A stretch of DNA of 64,000 nucleotides from Arenicola marina (Eukaryota; Annelida; Polychaeta; Arenicolidae): NCBI GenBank assembly GCA_964019135.1, contig CAXHSH010000416.1:558001-622000 (forward strand). Reading direction: 5' to 3'. Every line of letters starts with the position of its first letter. The first letter of the stretch is position 1. The notes under the pieces are model-generated. The model was not told where the DNA came from. It did not search any database and saw only the letters and a program-made list of their open reading frames with translations. The position numbers and the translations under genes were made by a program. Of this stretch, positions 23,696-38,000 are shown piece by piece.

Positions 23696-24185
23696 GTATT
23701 CCTATACATTGTGTCCAAAAAATGGAGTACTGCAATATTTATTCCATTTATTTATGATAAATAATTCAAATCTGAGCCATTAATTCAAATCTCGCGTTTA
23801 AACATGCAGAAATAGCCTGAGGGTGATACGACATTTTGTGACGTATATGCAGGTCCCGTAATTTTCTGCAAATTTTTAGTAGACACCCATGCGTATCTGT
23901 GATAATGGAGACTCCATGGAACATGGGACGTATTGGCGATGCGTCCCATTAGATCTCGTAGTAAAGTTTTGAGCCAGCCCGGCTCAAGCGATAATAAATG
24001 GAACAATATCGAGGCTTCATAGTTGGATTGGCTGTTGGATAATGGCATTTTAGCGTCCCAAAATTACTGGTTCGATTTCAATGCCATTCGGGCAACATGA
24101 TGTCAGTAACATTGGTACATATTCCACCACATATGATTAGGACGTCAAATCTTCGATTTTACGACATCAATCACTACGTTCGTTT

Positions 24186-24369
24186 GTGTGTGTGTGTGTG
24201 GGTGTGTATTTTGGCCTTGTGCGATCGTTTGTTATCGATTTTGATGCCTTGTGAGATCGTTTCGCGTTGTGAGATCGATCTCACAAAGTATGTCAGAAAT
24301 GTCATAAAACACGTCCTAGTGAGATCGTGGAATTTTGATCTCACAACCCTTGTATGTGTGTGTGTTTAG
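24186..24369. promoter_or_regulatory. Upstream cluster of TTGTGAGATC motifs
   Basis: Between two (GT)n tracts lie TTGTGAGATC at about 24259 and 24267, a GTGAGATC near 24319, and inverted GATCTCACAA at 24277 and 24337. At 24267-24286 two copies meet as a perfect 20-bp palindrome, TTGTGAGATCGATCTCACAA. The same 10-mer recurs in introns of the downstream gene and beyond its 3' end. It lies 200-350 bp upstream of the predicted promoter of that gene. Confidence 0.7.
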
Positions 24370-24439
24370 AGTCATCGTCTGATAAGTCAGTGTGTTAACA
24401 CCAGACGGCAGCACCAAAGCGACCCCATTGGGATGTTTT

Positions 24440-24540
24440 ACGCACAGTTATGCAATTAACCAATCACGAGCTAGCTGGCGGTTTCGTTCAGCCAATCACG
24501 TCGCGCCACCTTTTCCCCGCCCGATTTCAAAATGGCGGCA
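24440..24540 (+). promoter_or_regulatory. Predicted TATA-less promoter of the SET gene
   Basis: Two CCAAT boxes in the same context (AACCAATCACGAG near 24458 and AGCCAATCACGTC near 24491) are followed by a GC box (CCCCGCCC near 24517) and a YY1-like AAAATGGCGGCAAC near 24530. This arrangement is typical of a CpG-type animal promoter with the start site at or near the YY1 motif. Confidence 0.6.
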
Positions 24541-24591
24541 ACGTGCTGGACGAGGTGATTTCTGGACGGCGTCGAGCATCCACTAGAAAAG
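24530..24591 (+). other. Predicted non-coding first exon of the SET gene
   Basis: The segment ends at a strong donor (AAAAG|GTAAGTTCT at 24592). The only ATG opens a frame of eight codons (MAATCWTR) before a stop, so the exon is probably 5' untranslated. Joining to the exon at about 27.5 kb is inferred from order and orientation. Confidence 0.45.
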
Positions 24592-24599
24592 GTAAGTTC

Positions 24600-27508
24600 T
24601 AGAGTCAATTAGGCTCTGCAAATGTAATGCAACTGATGATTAAGGACATTCTTCATGTCATATCATAGTTTTATGCACATTTTTGAGCAAGTGCGTCATG
24701 ATAATTTGAAAATGGTGAAGCGCGCCAAACGCTGCACGGCGCCAAATCTGGGTTCACGGTCGCGGTCCAATGTCAAGATGTTTTTCGCTCTGGATAAATT
24801 GTTCAGCGTGTTGAGAGCCATGGTCATGGATACACAAATGGTTATATTAGATCTATGCCAGTCTGACTGCAATGAACAGATTCACGGCCACAGGCACAGA
24901 TAAACAAGGTCTACACTGGCTACAGACTTGGTGGGGGGGATCTTAAAAGTTAAATATCGTTGATGACGTTTCATGAATCGTTAGATTGCATATTTTGAAG
25001 TATGTTTGGCTTCTTGGGTTAGGGTCAGTTTTGGATTTGGGTTAGTGTTAGAGTTAGTAGATAAGCCTATCATAAGGTTGGGATTAGGGTTGGGATGCCT
25101 CAAGGGTGCGGTTTAGCCTCGACCTTGCCACACTCCCAGCGAGAGACTGGTACCCGGACTCGCCTTTCAAATGGCAGTTCCCACTGCCTGGTTCACGTCA
25201 AAGTCGCGAAACAAAACACCACCTGGCGGTCTCATAAACTTTTGAGATTGTCACCTTGTCAACACTGACAACACCACAGATCGCTGTGTCTTGTCCGAGT
25301 TGTCGTTTGCTACAAATGCTTGCCTTGCTCACTGCTTTAAATCACAGTGACGCTAAGGGCCGCAAGAAAACGGACAAACTAGAACCTGAACCAGAATTAC
25401 CGATAAGTGTTGCTTAACTCATTACAGAAAACCTAATAATTCTATGCCATTCGCCAGTTCTTGGTTACTTATAAACCTGTCACAGTCTCACTCTCACAGA
25501 GCCTTTATTGGCCCTTGTTACAAATAACAACAATTGTCTTGTTTTAATAGAACAATGCCACAATTAAATTAAGGTTGCTGCTAGAGTGATACATCTGCTT
25601 GATGACTGACACTGACAGTCAATTGCGGAGATAGAAAAAGGTATTCCTCCCCCCCCCCCTGGTAGATATCTAAAAAATAAATCCGGATAACCCTATCAGT
25701 TGTGATTAGCTAAAGTGGTGTACACTATATAATTTATAAGATTAAGAAGTTAAAAGCATAATTTTTGACATTCAAAATTATACAAACGAAACAAAAATTA
25801 TACAAACAAAACAAAAATTATACAAACGAAACCAGTATGTACAGGTACACATGACATACCCCTGCCCTAAACTCAGCATTTTTTGTAACCCTAGGGGCAT
25901 GATGATGTTCCAATGTAGCCCCGTTTGATGTCGTTAATGGTTACGGCAGACTGTTAGACATAGAACAATATAAAATCCATAACAAGCCATCTAATGGGGC
26001 TAGTTCCAATGGTGCTAATGTTCTAAGGTACAAGCCATATAATTAATCTAATAACAGACAATATTGTTAAACTATGTAATAATATTTATTTCCATGTTAT
26101 CTTATGCCTGCCTGTATATATTAGCTGAATGGATAAGATATTATTAATATGCATAATATATCCATAATTGCCCTACCGGTAACTGATTTTGAATGAAAAT
26201 AAGTTATTTTTATCAAGATCAGGGGCCTGTTTCACTAAGAGTTATGAGCTCGTAACCGTTATCTTTCCCATGTTAAAGATGTGATTTCTCATAACTTTAC
26301 GAGCAACATGAATATGTAATGGGTCGTAATTACTAGTGCATATTAATACATTTGGGATTGATTTTTTAGCCAGATTGTTTTACATTGAGGTCTGCATATA
26401 ACATATAATGGAAACAAAGAATTTCCTTCTTCACCGATCCTGCAGCTCTCTTTTAAAAGTTACGAGTTCTTAGTGAAACGATACCCAGCTATCATGGTGA
26501 TTTGCATTTTTGACAGAAGTCAAGATACTGGTAACCATCATATATCTCTTCAGTACAAATTTCAAATGGATATGAAAGCATTTTTTTTTTTAAATAATCA
26601 ACATTTCATGTTGTTTTTAATTAAGGTTGCCAAAAAATTCAGTTCATCTTCCTTATAAAGAAACTATTTTAAACTTAATGATTGTATCTATATGACTAAA
26701 TAATTTATTTAATTTTAAGACCAGGATCTGTGATATGTACATGCAGCTTCTAACTAGCAGACAGCTGCTAAGCCAAAATGGCATTTTCTGCCATCTTTAC
26801 CATTTTTAGGCCTTACAGTTTGTGTCTAATGTGAATATTATTCATTTGTATGATAATGCATGACATGCACAGTTTTTAAAATTCGTGGGAAATATCTGTA
26901 AATGTGTTTAACACTTACAAATAACAATTTTAAATGGAAATATCAGCAATTATATATGGGATGCATGTGCACATGAAAACTGCCAAACTTGCCATTCTTC
27001 TCAGATATACTCATGTGATGGTATGTCAGTCTACAACACTATAACAATCTGATTTGTTGCAAAAAACTTGTGCTCGCTCTTTTAGTCTTTACTATATGAC
27101 ATATATATAGTAGCATATAAACAGTCAAACATACTTTCAGTGCAACTTGGAAGAGAAAACTTATCAATCTTAACTTAAAACTATACTCTTGCAGCAGTAT
27201 TTTTAGCATTTTAATTATGATAATTCACTAATTTCAACATGCACACAGTCAAACAATTTGTCCAAGATATTGGACAAACAATTGTCCATGCAAACAATTA
27301 TTTTGTGACTCGTGATAGCTAGAGGTGGAAAATAACTGTATGTGTTAACATAGGTGGAAAGGTGCTTTTCTTAATTGGTTGGCAAGTCCTATTCTTTTAT
27401 TTTATCTGCAAAAAGCTAGTCAAATATAGCTATTGCTATCCAATATAAAATTGTGTGAAGTGAAGCTTCTACTGAGTTAATTTTCGATTATAAATTGCTA
27501 AAAATTAA
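24600..27508 (+). other. Predicted first intron of the SET gene
   Basis: No exon is recognised. The stretch holds TTAGGG-like imperfect repeats at 25017-25110, a short C run near 25650 and three copies of a 25-bp ACAAAAATTATACAAACGAA unit at about 25775-25832. A MITE lies at 26221-26486. Confidence 0.45.
26221..26486. mobile_element. MITE with 'GTTTCACTAAGA' inverted ends
   Basis: The left end reads GGGGCCTGTTTCACTAAGAG and the right end reads, inverted, GTTTCACTAAGAACTCGTAAC. The pairing covers about 25 bp with a small insertion. No coding capacity. The target duplication is not clear. Confidence 0.6.
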
Positions 27509-29099
27509 ATGCCAGGATTTGTCTCCTGGATAGATCATTCAACTTCATCTATGGAGAGAAAAAAGAGGTGCAGACCAGGCTTCCTGCAAGCTGAGGCAGA
27601 GGCTGAGGCGGTCAAGTTTGTCCGGATTGCTGCCGACAAGGCTGGGACAGAAGTTCAATTTATTGATGACTTTATAGGTATGGGTTGTACGGTAATGTAA
27701 TTATTCTTCACTATGATATACATTATATCAGGGTGCGCACAGGCTTGAAAAGAGCTTGATTTTTGACTGATGCCTGGAAAAGGTCATAAAAACAGAAATG
27801 GGCCTTGAGGTCGATCCAATGTACTTGAATTTGCTTGAAAATAGGGCAGTTACAATGAAAAGTGATTGATTTCAAAAAGGACCAGTTAAACCCTAGACCG
27901 GGCAAATGTTCGCGACGTGGGCCCACTTACATTAAAAGTGCTTAGTCATATGTTTTTCCTATATTATATGCACAGTCGCTAGCTCGGCGGTGTGGTGTTC
28001 AAAGCTGCAGCGCTTGGCAATTGATGAACATGCATGATTATTCCAAAATCATTTGTTGTCATTCATTATTTCCGCATATCAAAGATTGTATGCATATAAC
28101 ATTTAGTCCCAAGTTCGGCAATTTGTATGCTTAAAATAGAACAGAGAAGGTAAAAATTGTCCTTGAAAAGTCCTTAAATTTTTCTAGGGCTTGCCTTAAA
28201 AGGGCTTGAATTTGATGGAACCTTGCCTGTATGAACCCTGTATTTGGTGGAACTGTGAAGCTTGCATGTGGTATTGACAACTGCTTAAAGAGATATGAAA
28301 CGGTGCAATCTTATGAAAAACCTATTTTTGAGGCAGCGATCATAACTACCGGTATATGCATTCTATATTCCGGTATTTCATGATTTATGACTTATGATAA
28401 AGAAATTAAGTTAAGTGGGTCTAATTGAAGTTAAATAACTTAAATTAATCATTATTATTGTTTTCTAATGTTTTACGTTTTTCCCTCATCAGGCTCTGGT
28501 GTATTTGCCACTACCGCATTCCGGCAATATGAGTTTATATTGGAATACAGAGGGGAATGCATAGAAAAACAAATAGGAGAAAGGAGGCTTCAAAATTCCA
28601 ACAGTGGAGGATCTTTTCTGTACTTTTTTCAACACAGATCCCGTACATGGTGGTGAGTGTTTAATAAAAGTATATTCACACTATGTATTATATTGAATTA
28701 GACACTTTTTATCACTGGCAATTAAAAGATTATTATGATATTGGCTTAATGAATGAATCTCTTTTGTGTCACTCTTTGATGTAAGTTGCATCCATTTATT
28801 TGTTCACATCGTATGGAGTTTGTATGCATGTTTTAAGTCACTGCACCTAACTTGTATTTGCATATATATCAAAACTGAGGTTATTTCCTACACGTGTTTG
28901 CAGCATCGATGCCACAGAGAGCTCTGGTAGGGGCAAATTCCTCAATGACGAACACAGAGCGCCAAATGTCAAGACCAAAGTAGTTACTGTAGATGACAAG
29001 CCAACAATATGTCTTTTTGCATCAAGAGACATCACGCAGGGAGAAGAGCTACGGTACAACTATGGTCGCCTTCCTACCGGTGAACTGTTCTGGAGGAAG
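27509..29099 (+). CDS. SET-domain exons (SET8/KMT5A-like)
   Basis: Three joined exons give 'GSGVFATTAFRQYEFILEYR', then 'FLYFFQHRSRTWWCIDATES', 'KFLNDEHRAPNVKTK' and 'CLFASRDITQGEELRYNYG'. These are the family's GxG cofactor loop, the FxYxF...DAT strand, the N(H)S-type pseudoknot and the catalytic YxYG. KMT5A enzymes monomethylate histone H4 Lys20; here the NHS triad reads LND, as in the divergent KMT5A-like proteins of fish, so substrate is uncertain. Exon joins are phase 1 at 27677/28493 and phase 2 at 28652/28904. The usual W-R after the YxYG is present as 'LFWRK' before the donor at 29100. Confidence 0.82.
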
Positions 29100-32000
29100 G
29101 TAAATGTATAAACTGTGGACCGCTTTAATGCCGCCGTCGATGATTATTGATTCTATTTCCTGACAGTTAACAGAAAACTTATTTATTTCATTTGAGTATT
29201 GCACATAATAATATGAGTGGGATTGTTGTGTCAATTGGCGGTTATCATATATTAATTACGCTAATCTTTCATTGTCAAATCGGGGCGGCCCGACAGCTCA
29301 GTGGGCAAGAGCGCTCGCATTGAGCGATCTGGCCACCTGAGAGCCTAACGGCACGTGGGTCGATGGTTCGAGCCCTGCTGTGGTCATGTCTATGTGATCG
29401 CAGGATAAAGATCCCATGTCCTTCTTCGCAAAGAGTAGGGGGTTACCCCGGGGATATGGCTCCACTCTCCCTTCCTTCTCCCATTGACGCGATATGAATG
29501 ATCAAAAGTGGTTAAAGCGTTCTGAATAGTCAATCAATCAATCAATCATTGTCAAATCTTGCGCTCATGGGTAGTCTGCTCTATTACAATTATTAAACAG
29601 AAAGCGAAAAAGCTACACCAGAGTAGGTCAGGTAAGCTTAGTCTTTTATTGCCATTAAGTAAAAATGTGTTGTTTTGCATACGTTTATTGAAATATAAAA
29701 TATATGCTTAATTTTATTTCTTTAAGACCTTTTGGGATTCTTCAATTGTTTTTCTTTGCTGTTCACATATTGTAATATTTACGATATCAATACATGTAAA
29801 GCACCTGTTTGTTATCATTAAGACTATGTCTCCAGACGATGCCTTCTTTCGTATATAGTTAAAAATAATTTCCATATATATGTAATAAGTTTATATTTGC
29901 CTTTATCCAGTTTAACTCAAATGTGCTATCTACTGGGAGCAGTATATTTATGGTTCCAGTGGTCAGTAAGAAATATGGAACGGGACCAGTCACAAACCAG
30001 TTGGTATAACCTTGCCAACACTGACTGGTTTAATTGATTGTAAATAAAAAAATTCCATTGCTTAATGTAGGCCGATATTGTCTGGGTTTACCATGTACTT
30101 TATAGTTCTTAGACAGGTATCAGAATATGCTCGCGCCGGGTTTGACGAATCCTTATTATTATTGCAGCCTGTTCAGGGATTGTGGAAGGGAAGGAGGCCT
30201 CCTGTGAGATGGACATGGTGTCGGACCCCGTATGCCAGAATACAACTGACCAGCGCAAGTCACCCGAGATCACACCAGGCAACAGGTAAGCAGTGAAACA
30301 TATGCTAATTAGGATCACGCCACATTGTTTTCTGATATCAAAGCATTAATTCGACGGCCGCTTGTACACACTATATCGAATAAAACTGTTATATTGCGCT
30401 GCGTTTTAAAAGAAATGATTTTGTCCTTGCAGTGAAACGAGTGCTATGGAAGGATCTGTACGAGATGGGGATGAGGCAGAAATCCCAAAACCAGGTTAGT
30501 ATACCGATCTCTGTGTTACTGTACTAATGTTACTGTGCCGATGCATGCATGCCTACTTAGTTCAGAGACTGTATGTCATTTCAATTAGTTACAATGCTTA
30601 CGCAGTGGATAGGGTCTGCTTAGCCTTGTGAGATCGTTTATATCATTTTGAAACAGTAGGACATTGGCTATATGCTCAGCATGAAAATATCTACCACATC
30701 TCTGTAAGCTGGTAGTGTATGTGGATACTGGATTGATTATCAGAGACATGTCTGAAGGAAACTTGTAAACAAATTGAACTGTCTTGTTTATCCGGTCTTC
30801 CATGTCTGGGTTTGAAAACGATCTCAGAAGGTTACTGCTTGTGCTACACATTTGTTAAATGAAGTTTCGTAGTTTTGCAACTTTGGTCAATACACTGTGA
30901 ATGTCGTGGTTAAATTGTGGGATTATACAAGATGACCTCATATATATACTAGATGACTAAAGTAGCTAAAACGGTGAGCAAAATTGATCAGACAATCTGA
31001 AGGTCGACCCAGGTTGGAAGGTGGAGCTTGCTTTAAATGTTGTATATGTGTTTCCTTGTGAGATCATATATCCTACATGGCTCTATGGCGGCATGGACAC
31101 CGATTAGGCTCACTGAAATGAGATGCTTGCTCCTAATTAATACAGGGAGCGTTTCATAGTTTATTGGTGAAACGTCTTATCCCATTATAGCTGGATGTAC
31201 AACAAAGTGGCCTAAATGACCCTTGTGAGATCAGGTGGCTCCATGGCGAATCATTTAGTCACCTGACATGTATTGTTGCTGTACGGGATATATTGACATT
31301 GCCTACCCAGATATTAAGGATTGTACATATGTCGATGATTTTGTCAATATGTAGGTCTTGGGATACTTCTTTGTGGTCAGCAATCAATTTACAATTGTGA
31401 TGTTACTGCTTGTGAGATCACGCGATAAAGTGTTACTTAGGCTAAAACCACATAGATTTGTGACAAAGTTGAGTTTTGATGCCTTTTGTGACGGGATAAG
31501 CTCATCGTGAATATAATTTTACCATTGCTTGGAAGGCCAATATTGTTTGGGTTTACCATGTACTTTATAGTTCTTAGACAGGTATCAGAATATGCTCGCG
31601 CCGGGTTTGACGAATCCTTATTATTATTGCAGCCTGTTCAGGGATTGTGGAAGGGAAGGAGGCCTCCTGTGAGCTTGACATGGTGTCGGACCCCGTATGC
31701 CAGAATACAACTGACCAGGCCAAGTCACCCGAGATCCCACCAGGCAACAGGTAAGCAGTGAAACATATGCCAATTGGGATCACGCCACATTGTTCTTTAT
31801 ATCAAAGCATTAAATCGACGGCCGCTTGTAAACACTATATCGAATAAAATTGATATATTGCGCTGCTTTTTAAAGGCAAAGATTTTGTCCTTGCAGTGAA
31901 ACGAGTGCTATGGAAGGATCTGTACGAGATGGGGACGAGGCAGAAATCCCAAAACCAGGTTAGTATACCGATCTCTGTGTTACTGTACTAATGTTACTGT

Positions 32001-35000
32001 GCCGATGCATGCATGCCTACTTAGTTCAGAGACTGTATGTCATTTCAATTAGTTACAATGCTTACGCAGTGGATAGGGTCTGCTTAGCCTTGTGAGATCG
32101 TTTATATCATTTTGAAACAGTAGGACATTGGCTATATGCTCAGCATGAAAATATCTACCACATCTCTGTAAGCTGGTAGTGTATGTGGATACTGGATTGA
32201 TTATCAGAGACATGTCTGAAGGAAACTTGTAAACAAATTGAACTGTCTTGTTTATCCGGTCTTCCATGTCTGGGTTTGAAAACGATCTCAGAAGGTTACT
32301 GCTTGTGCTACACATTTGTTAAATGAAGTTTCGTAGTTTTGCAACTTTGGTCAATACACTGTGAATGTCGTGGTTAAATTGTGGGATTATACAAGATGAC
32401 CTCATATATATACTAGATGACTAAAGTAGCTAAAACGGTGAGCAAAATTGATCAGACAATCTGAAGGTCGACCCAGGTTGGAAGGTGGAGCTTGCTTTAA
32501 ATGTTGTATATGTGTTTCCTTGTGAGATCATATATCCTACATGGCTCTATGGCGGCATGGACACCGATTAGGCTCACTGAAATGAGATGCTTGCTCCTAA
32601 TTAATATAGGGAGCGTTTCATAGTTTATTGGTGAAACGTCTTATCCCATTATAGCTGGATGTACAACAAAGTGGCCTAAATGACCCTTGTGAGATCAGGT
32701 GGCTCCATGGCGAATCATTTAGTCACCTGACATGTATTGTTGTTGTACGGGATATATTGACATTGCCTACCCAGATATTAAGGATTGTACATATGTCGAT
32801 GATTTTGTCAATATGTAGGTCTTGGGATACTTCTTAGTGGTCAGCAATCAATTTACAATTGTGATGTTACTGCTTGTGAGATCACGCGATAAAGTGTTAC
32901 TTAGGCTAAAACCACATAGATTTGTGACAAAGTTGAGTTTTGATGCCTTTTGTGACGGGATAAGCTCATCGTGAATATAATTTTACCATTGCTTGGAAGG
33001 CCAATATTGTTTGGGTTTACCATGTACTTTATAGTTCTTAGACAGGTATCAGAATATGCTCGCGCCGGGTTTGACGAATCCTTATTATTATTGCAGCCTG
33101 TTCAGGGATTGTGGAAGGGAAGGAGGCCTCCTGTGAGCTTGACATGGTGTTGGACCCCGTATGCCAGAATACAACTGACCAGGCCAAGTCACCCGAGATC
33201 ACACCAGGCAACAGGTAAGCAGTGAAACATATGCTAATTGGGATCACGCCACATTGTTTTCTGATATCAAAGCACTAAATCGACGGCCGCTTGTACACAC
33301 TATATCGAATAAAACTGTTATATTGCGCTGCGTTTTAAAGGCAAGGATTTTGTCCTTGCAGTGAAACGAGTGCTATGGAAGGATCTGTACGAGATGGGGA
33401 CGAGGCAGAAATTCCAGATCTAGGTTAGTATACCGATCTCTCTGTTATTGTACTAATGTTACTGTGCCGATGCATGCATGCCTATTTAATTCAGAGACTG
33501 TATGTCATTTCAATTAGTTACAATGCTTACGTAGTGGATAGGGTCTGCTTAGCCTTGTGAGATCGTTTATATCATTTTGACATAGTAGGACATTGGCTAT
33601 ATGCTCAGCATGAAAATATCTACCACATCTCTGTAAGCTGGTAGTATATGTGGATACTGGATTGATTATCAGAAACATGTCTGAAGGAACTTTTAACTAG
33701 TTCAACTGTCTTGCCTATCCGGTCTTCGATGTCTGGGTTTGAAAACGATCTCAGAAAGTTACTGCTTGTGCTACACATTTGTGTTTCATAATTTGACATT
33801 GTGGGTTTTTTAGGGTTTTACTTTCAGACAAATGAGGCATTTCGCTTGCAACGTTATGTTGTTACACTTCTTATTCTTTAAATGCATCACCATATACCTG
33901 TTTATATATAATACTTGCCGTACAAACATGCCGTAAATATTATGTTGCAGATATTCTAGTTGATGGAGAAAACATCATCCCGGAAAGCGAGGATAGCAGC
34001 AGTTCCATTGAGTTTCCGTTAATAGTTGACAGAAGGATTAAAAGAAATATCACAGAAGCGGGAAATGATGCTATTACGATACCAACGATATTAAAGAGAG
34101 AGTATTCGGTTACTGGGCTGAAGAAGAAGTCCTTTCGAGTTTGGAACGTAGTTCATTATTGCCTATACTGTGAATACAATGGAACCAATATAAGTAGACA
34201 TCTACGGAACAAGCACAACACAGAGGCGGACGTCCTGCAAATTCTGGAATCGGTTGATGTGGACCATGACGAAAAGAAACATAAAGAAACAGCAGCGAAA
34301 AAAATGGAATTGCTCAGAATGCGTGGCGATCATAAGCATAACATTTCTGTTCTGGAGAATGGGCAGGGCAACATTGTACTCGCACGTCGCAAACATGAGG
34401 AAGAATTTAATATCGATGACTTTGGACCCTGTCCAGAATGTTACTCATGGATGTCTTTGACTGAAATACCCCGCCATCAGAAAAACAGATGTATGGCCAT
34501 TTCACTCCTGAAGACTCGGCATGTCGTGTTGTCAGCCAGTAACTTAACAATGCGCTCCAAGGTGCTGAAGGGTGATCTGGGTGATGAGTACCACGGGGCC
34601 TCGAAGATTTTGAAAGAAACTGTTCTCGACCAGATGCATCGAGGTGACGTTAAAGACACTGTGGTGTCCGACAGGCTCATCATTCGACTAGGCGAGGAGT
34701 GGCTAGCAAAGTGCAGCCGTAATGCTCTAAGAAGAGCGAACTATACATCGAATCGGATGCGTCGGGTGGCGAGACTGCTGTTGGAATGCAGAAAGATCAT
34801 GCCCCAGATACACAGTATGGAAAATTTTCTTATACCACATTGTGTTGACACAATTGTACAAGCAAGTATGACTCTGTCCGGATGCGAAAGCCAGTTTGAT
34901 ATGAAAACCCCTTCCGTTGCTAAGGGACTCAGAGAAGACCTTGTACGACTGGCGCAAGCAAAGGAATTGTTTGCCATCAAAGAAGGGGATAAAATAAAAC

Positions 35001-38000
35001 AAGAGGAGGCAAACCAATTCATTACTGTTTTGGAAAAGGAATGGTTGATAAAGATCTCCATCACGGCGAATGCTGTATCGCAGGAACGAAATTTCAACAA
35101 GAAACCGGAGCTGCCAGATCCAACTGACTTAAAGAAGCTTACGGATTATATTAAGGGCAAGCTACAGGAAGCTACATACGATACTAAAGATCCGACCTGG
35201 AAGACCTACGGAACGTTGGCCGCATCAGTACAGGTGCGCTTAGCAACCTACAACAAGAGGAGGCCCGGAGAGGTGGAGGGCATCATGTAAGTCCAACTTC
35301 CCGCCCGTGTATCCTGGACCAGTCAGTCACTTCAGTAACAGTCTTATAAACGCACTAACATTTCTCACTGATAGATTTAATATATATCGAGGAGATTAAA
35401 CTTGTTTGAGGGTTTATATACGCACGCTTCCAATCTTCTTCGCGTTCAGATGCAACTGCGTCGTAGTCGCATCTCGTTATGGCGCTGATTCTTCACATAT
35501 TTAATATTGAACAGAATGTTGTCGGTTTTAACAGTTGCCGGTTTTTTTGTTATTGGTATGTGTAGGACATTAATCAATATCGTATTGTGTTCCAGGCTTG
35601 AAGTGTACAACAAGGAAGCTGCTGCAAAAGAAGATCTACATCCTGACTGCTTGGCTCAGTTATCTTCTTTGGAGAAAGAATTGGTGAAAACCCAGAAGAT
35701 GATAACAGTTCGAGGGAAGCGTGGTGCCCCTGTGCCTGTCCTTATTCCCCAAGACTGTGTGAAGGCTCTAACTTTCCTGACAAATTCAAACGTCAGGGAA
35801 ACGGTTGAGGTGAACCAGTCAACAAACGATTGGGGAGATCACTTTCTCTTTGCGAACAGAGGTAAGAAGCTTTTATTATGAACATCAGGCCACATTTTTT
35901 GTTACTGCTTTAGGTCTGTTGTGAGTAGCTGGTAATGTGGGGCGTGGGGGGGGGGGGGGGCTTGACTGCGATAATATGCGTCATGTAACTGATCTTTTGA
36001 CCAATTACGTGATTTCCGAACTTTTTTTTCTTTAAAATTCAGTTTATTTAGCATTCTCTACTGACATCGGCAGCACGTTTTATGCGCTCCTCTTGTACGC
36101 GTTAAGGATTTTATTTGCCAACAGGGAAAGCTGTACTGAGAGTTTGTGACTCAATGAGGAGGATCACTGAGGAGGCCCACACTGACATGGACTTCATGTA
36201 TATCCATCGTCTCCGATGCACCGCACTGAGAAAGTATCTGGCAACGACCACGCAGGTAAGAGTTATTTTACTTGAGCTATCCTATGAAGTCATATTTAAT
36301 AATGATGCCATAAGTTCGAGACATCTAGTGGCAGGTGCATACTGTCACTGATGTTTGTTATGATAGGTGGCAATGAGGTATAAAAATCACTGTATCCGAT
36401 ATTAAGCACTTACTCCACCACTCACACAATAGATTGTTGGAACTGATTTTGTATTCCATATCTTATCCCATTGTTATTTTAGGACCAATATCACTCTATA
36501 CTTATGCACTTGATTATATGCTTAATTACGGAAGGCGCATTTTAGCCAAACATGTGCACAGGCATGTGCACAGGTTGTCTACGATAACCAATACTCAATT
36601 ATTGATTTCAACTGATTAGAAAAATTACATTATGAGAACATCGCTAATTTTCTTTTTGCGCAGATGCTTGATCTAAATGACGCCGAACTGCAGTGGGTCA
36701 TCAAGCATCTTGGGCACACGATGGATGTCCATCAAACTCATTATAGATGCCTTGAAAGCATATTGGAACGTGCCAAAGTTGCAAAGCTGCTAATTCTTTG
36801 CGACAATGGACAGATTGGAAAGTACGCTGGAAAGCGTCTGGATGAGGTGATGTTTGACGGTAAGTTTTACGTAGAAACATTTATGTATGCATTACTAATC
36901 ATGTACGAGTATCTTGCCTATCGTCTGTTGCATTTTGGTTTCGGGTGTAGCCGCTTATGCCGCAGTGGCGTTTAGCATGCACGCCTCCTGGATCTAGATT
37001 ATATCACTTTATGTTTTGACAATTTCGACATCGCAAATTTGATCAAGACTTTATGACAGTAACATACACGACATTGGTAAAGACCAACACCGTATATTCG
37101 TTTAAAACCTACTCGACAATGCCTGAACATAAAACTACTACGTTCTGTATTGCAGAGATCCAACTTCCCAGCGATGATGGGACGTCCGTGGAAGGTATGT
37201 TTAATATGAGAACATTTTAAAATATAAGCTTAGCAACAATCTAGATCTCGCCGACATGAACATGCGCGTCCTTTTGAGAGTGAAGCTTACATGAATGAAT
37301 ATCATGTGTAGTGATATCAAGTGAATGTTGGTGAATATTTTTCTTTGTCTTTTGATAGATAGAATAAATATTGATAGGCGCCTTTTAAAGTAAACGTCTC
37401 ATACCGATCGATAATTGTTATTTCAGCCGCGTCAGAAGAGGGTGGCGATAAAGACTGGACGCCTCCCACCAAAGGGGTCGGCTTCACAGAGAAAGGTGCA
37501 GTTTTCTCTATATTTGAGACCGAACCGAAACCTATTGCAAACTCTGTTTCAGCGATCTACACACCCGGTAGCGAACGTTTGGTTCAAAATGGCGCGAAAT
37601 CTGATGAACGTAGCCTTATTCTTCCTGTTTGTCCAGAAGTTCCCCCCCCCCCCTGTCTTGGATATCTTCCGATTCGGGATGGTCAAGTGATATTATCTAG
37701 ATTTAGGTGGCGAGCTTGCTAATGACCAACCCCTTTGTAAGTCTCTTGGTACGCGGTCTGACCATGTGAACTCCAGACAGACTGATAATTCGAAGTATTT
37801 TTACGACACGTGAACGAATCAGCGTACCGTGTGAACCCGGTATTTAGCGAATATCCGACACAGCATGCGACTAGTCAAGTAAACCACCAATTTGTAAACG
37901 CCCGTGCGCCTAGTAGAACGTTTATATGTTGGCTTTGACTTTTACCCAAAAGGCTTATATATTACAATATTTTACATTTCTGAAGTGCTATTCACTTTAA

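Noticed and set aside
23400-23783. Pro/Ala/Ser-rich and Gly-rich frames in several registers
   Set aside because: Produced by a 21-bp G-rich minisatellite.
25010-25110. Interstitial telomere repeat (GGTTAG-like)
   Set aside because: Only isolated, degenerate units separated by unrelated bases.
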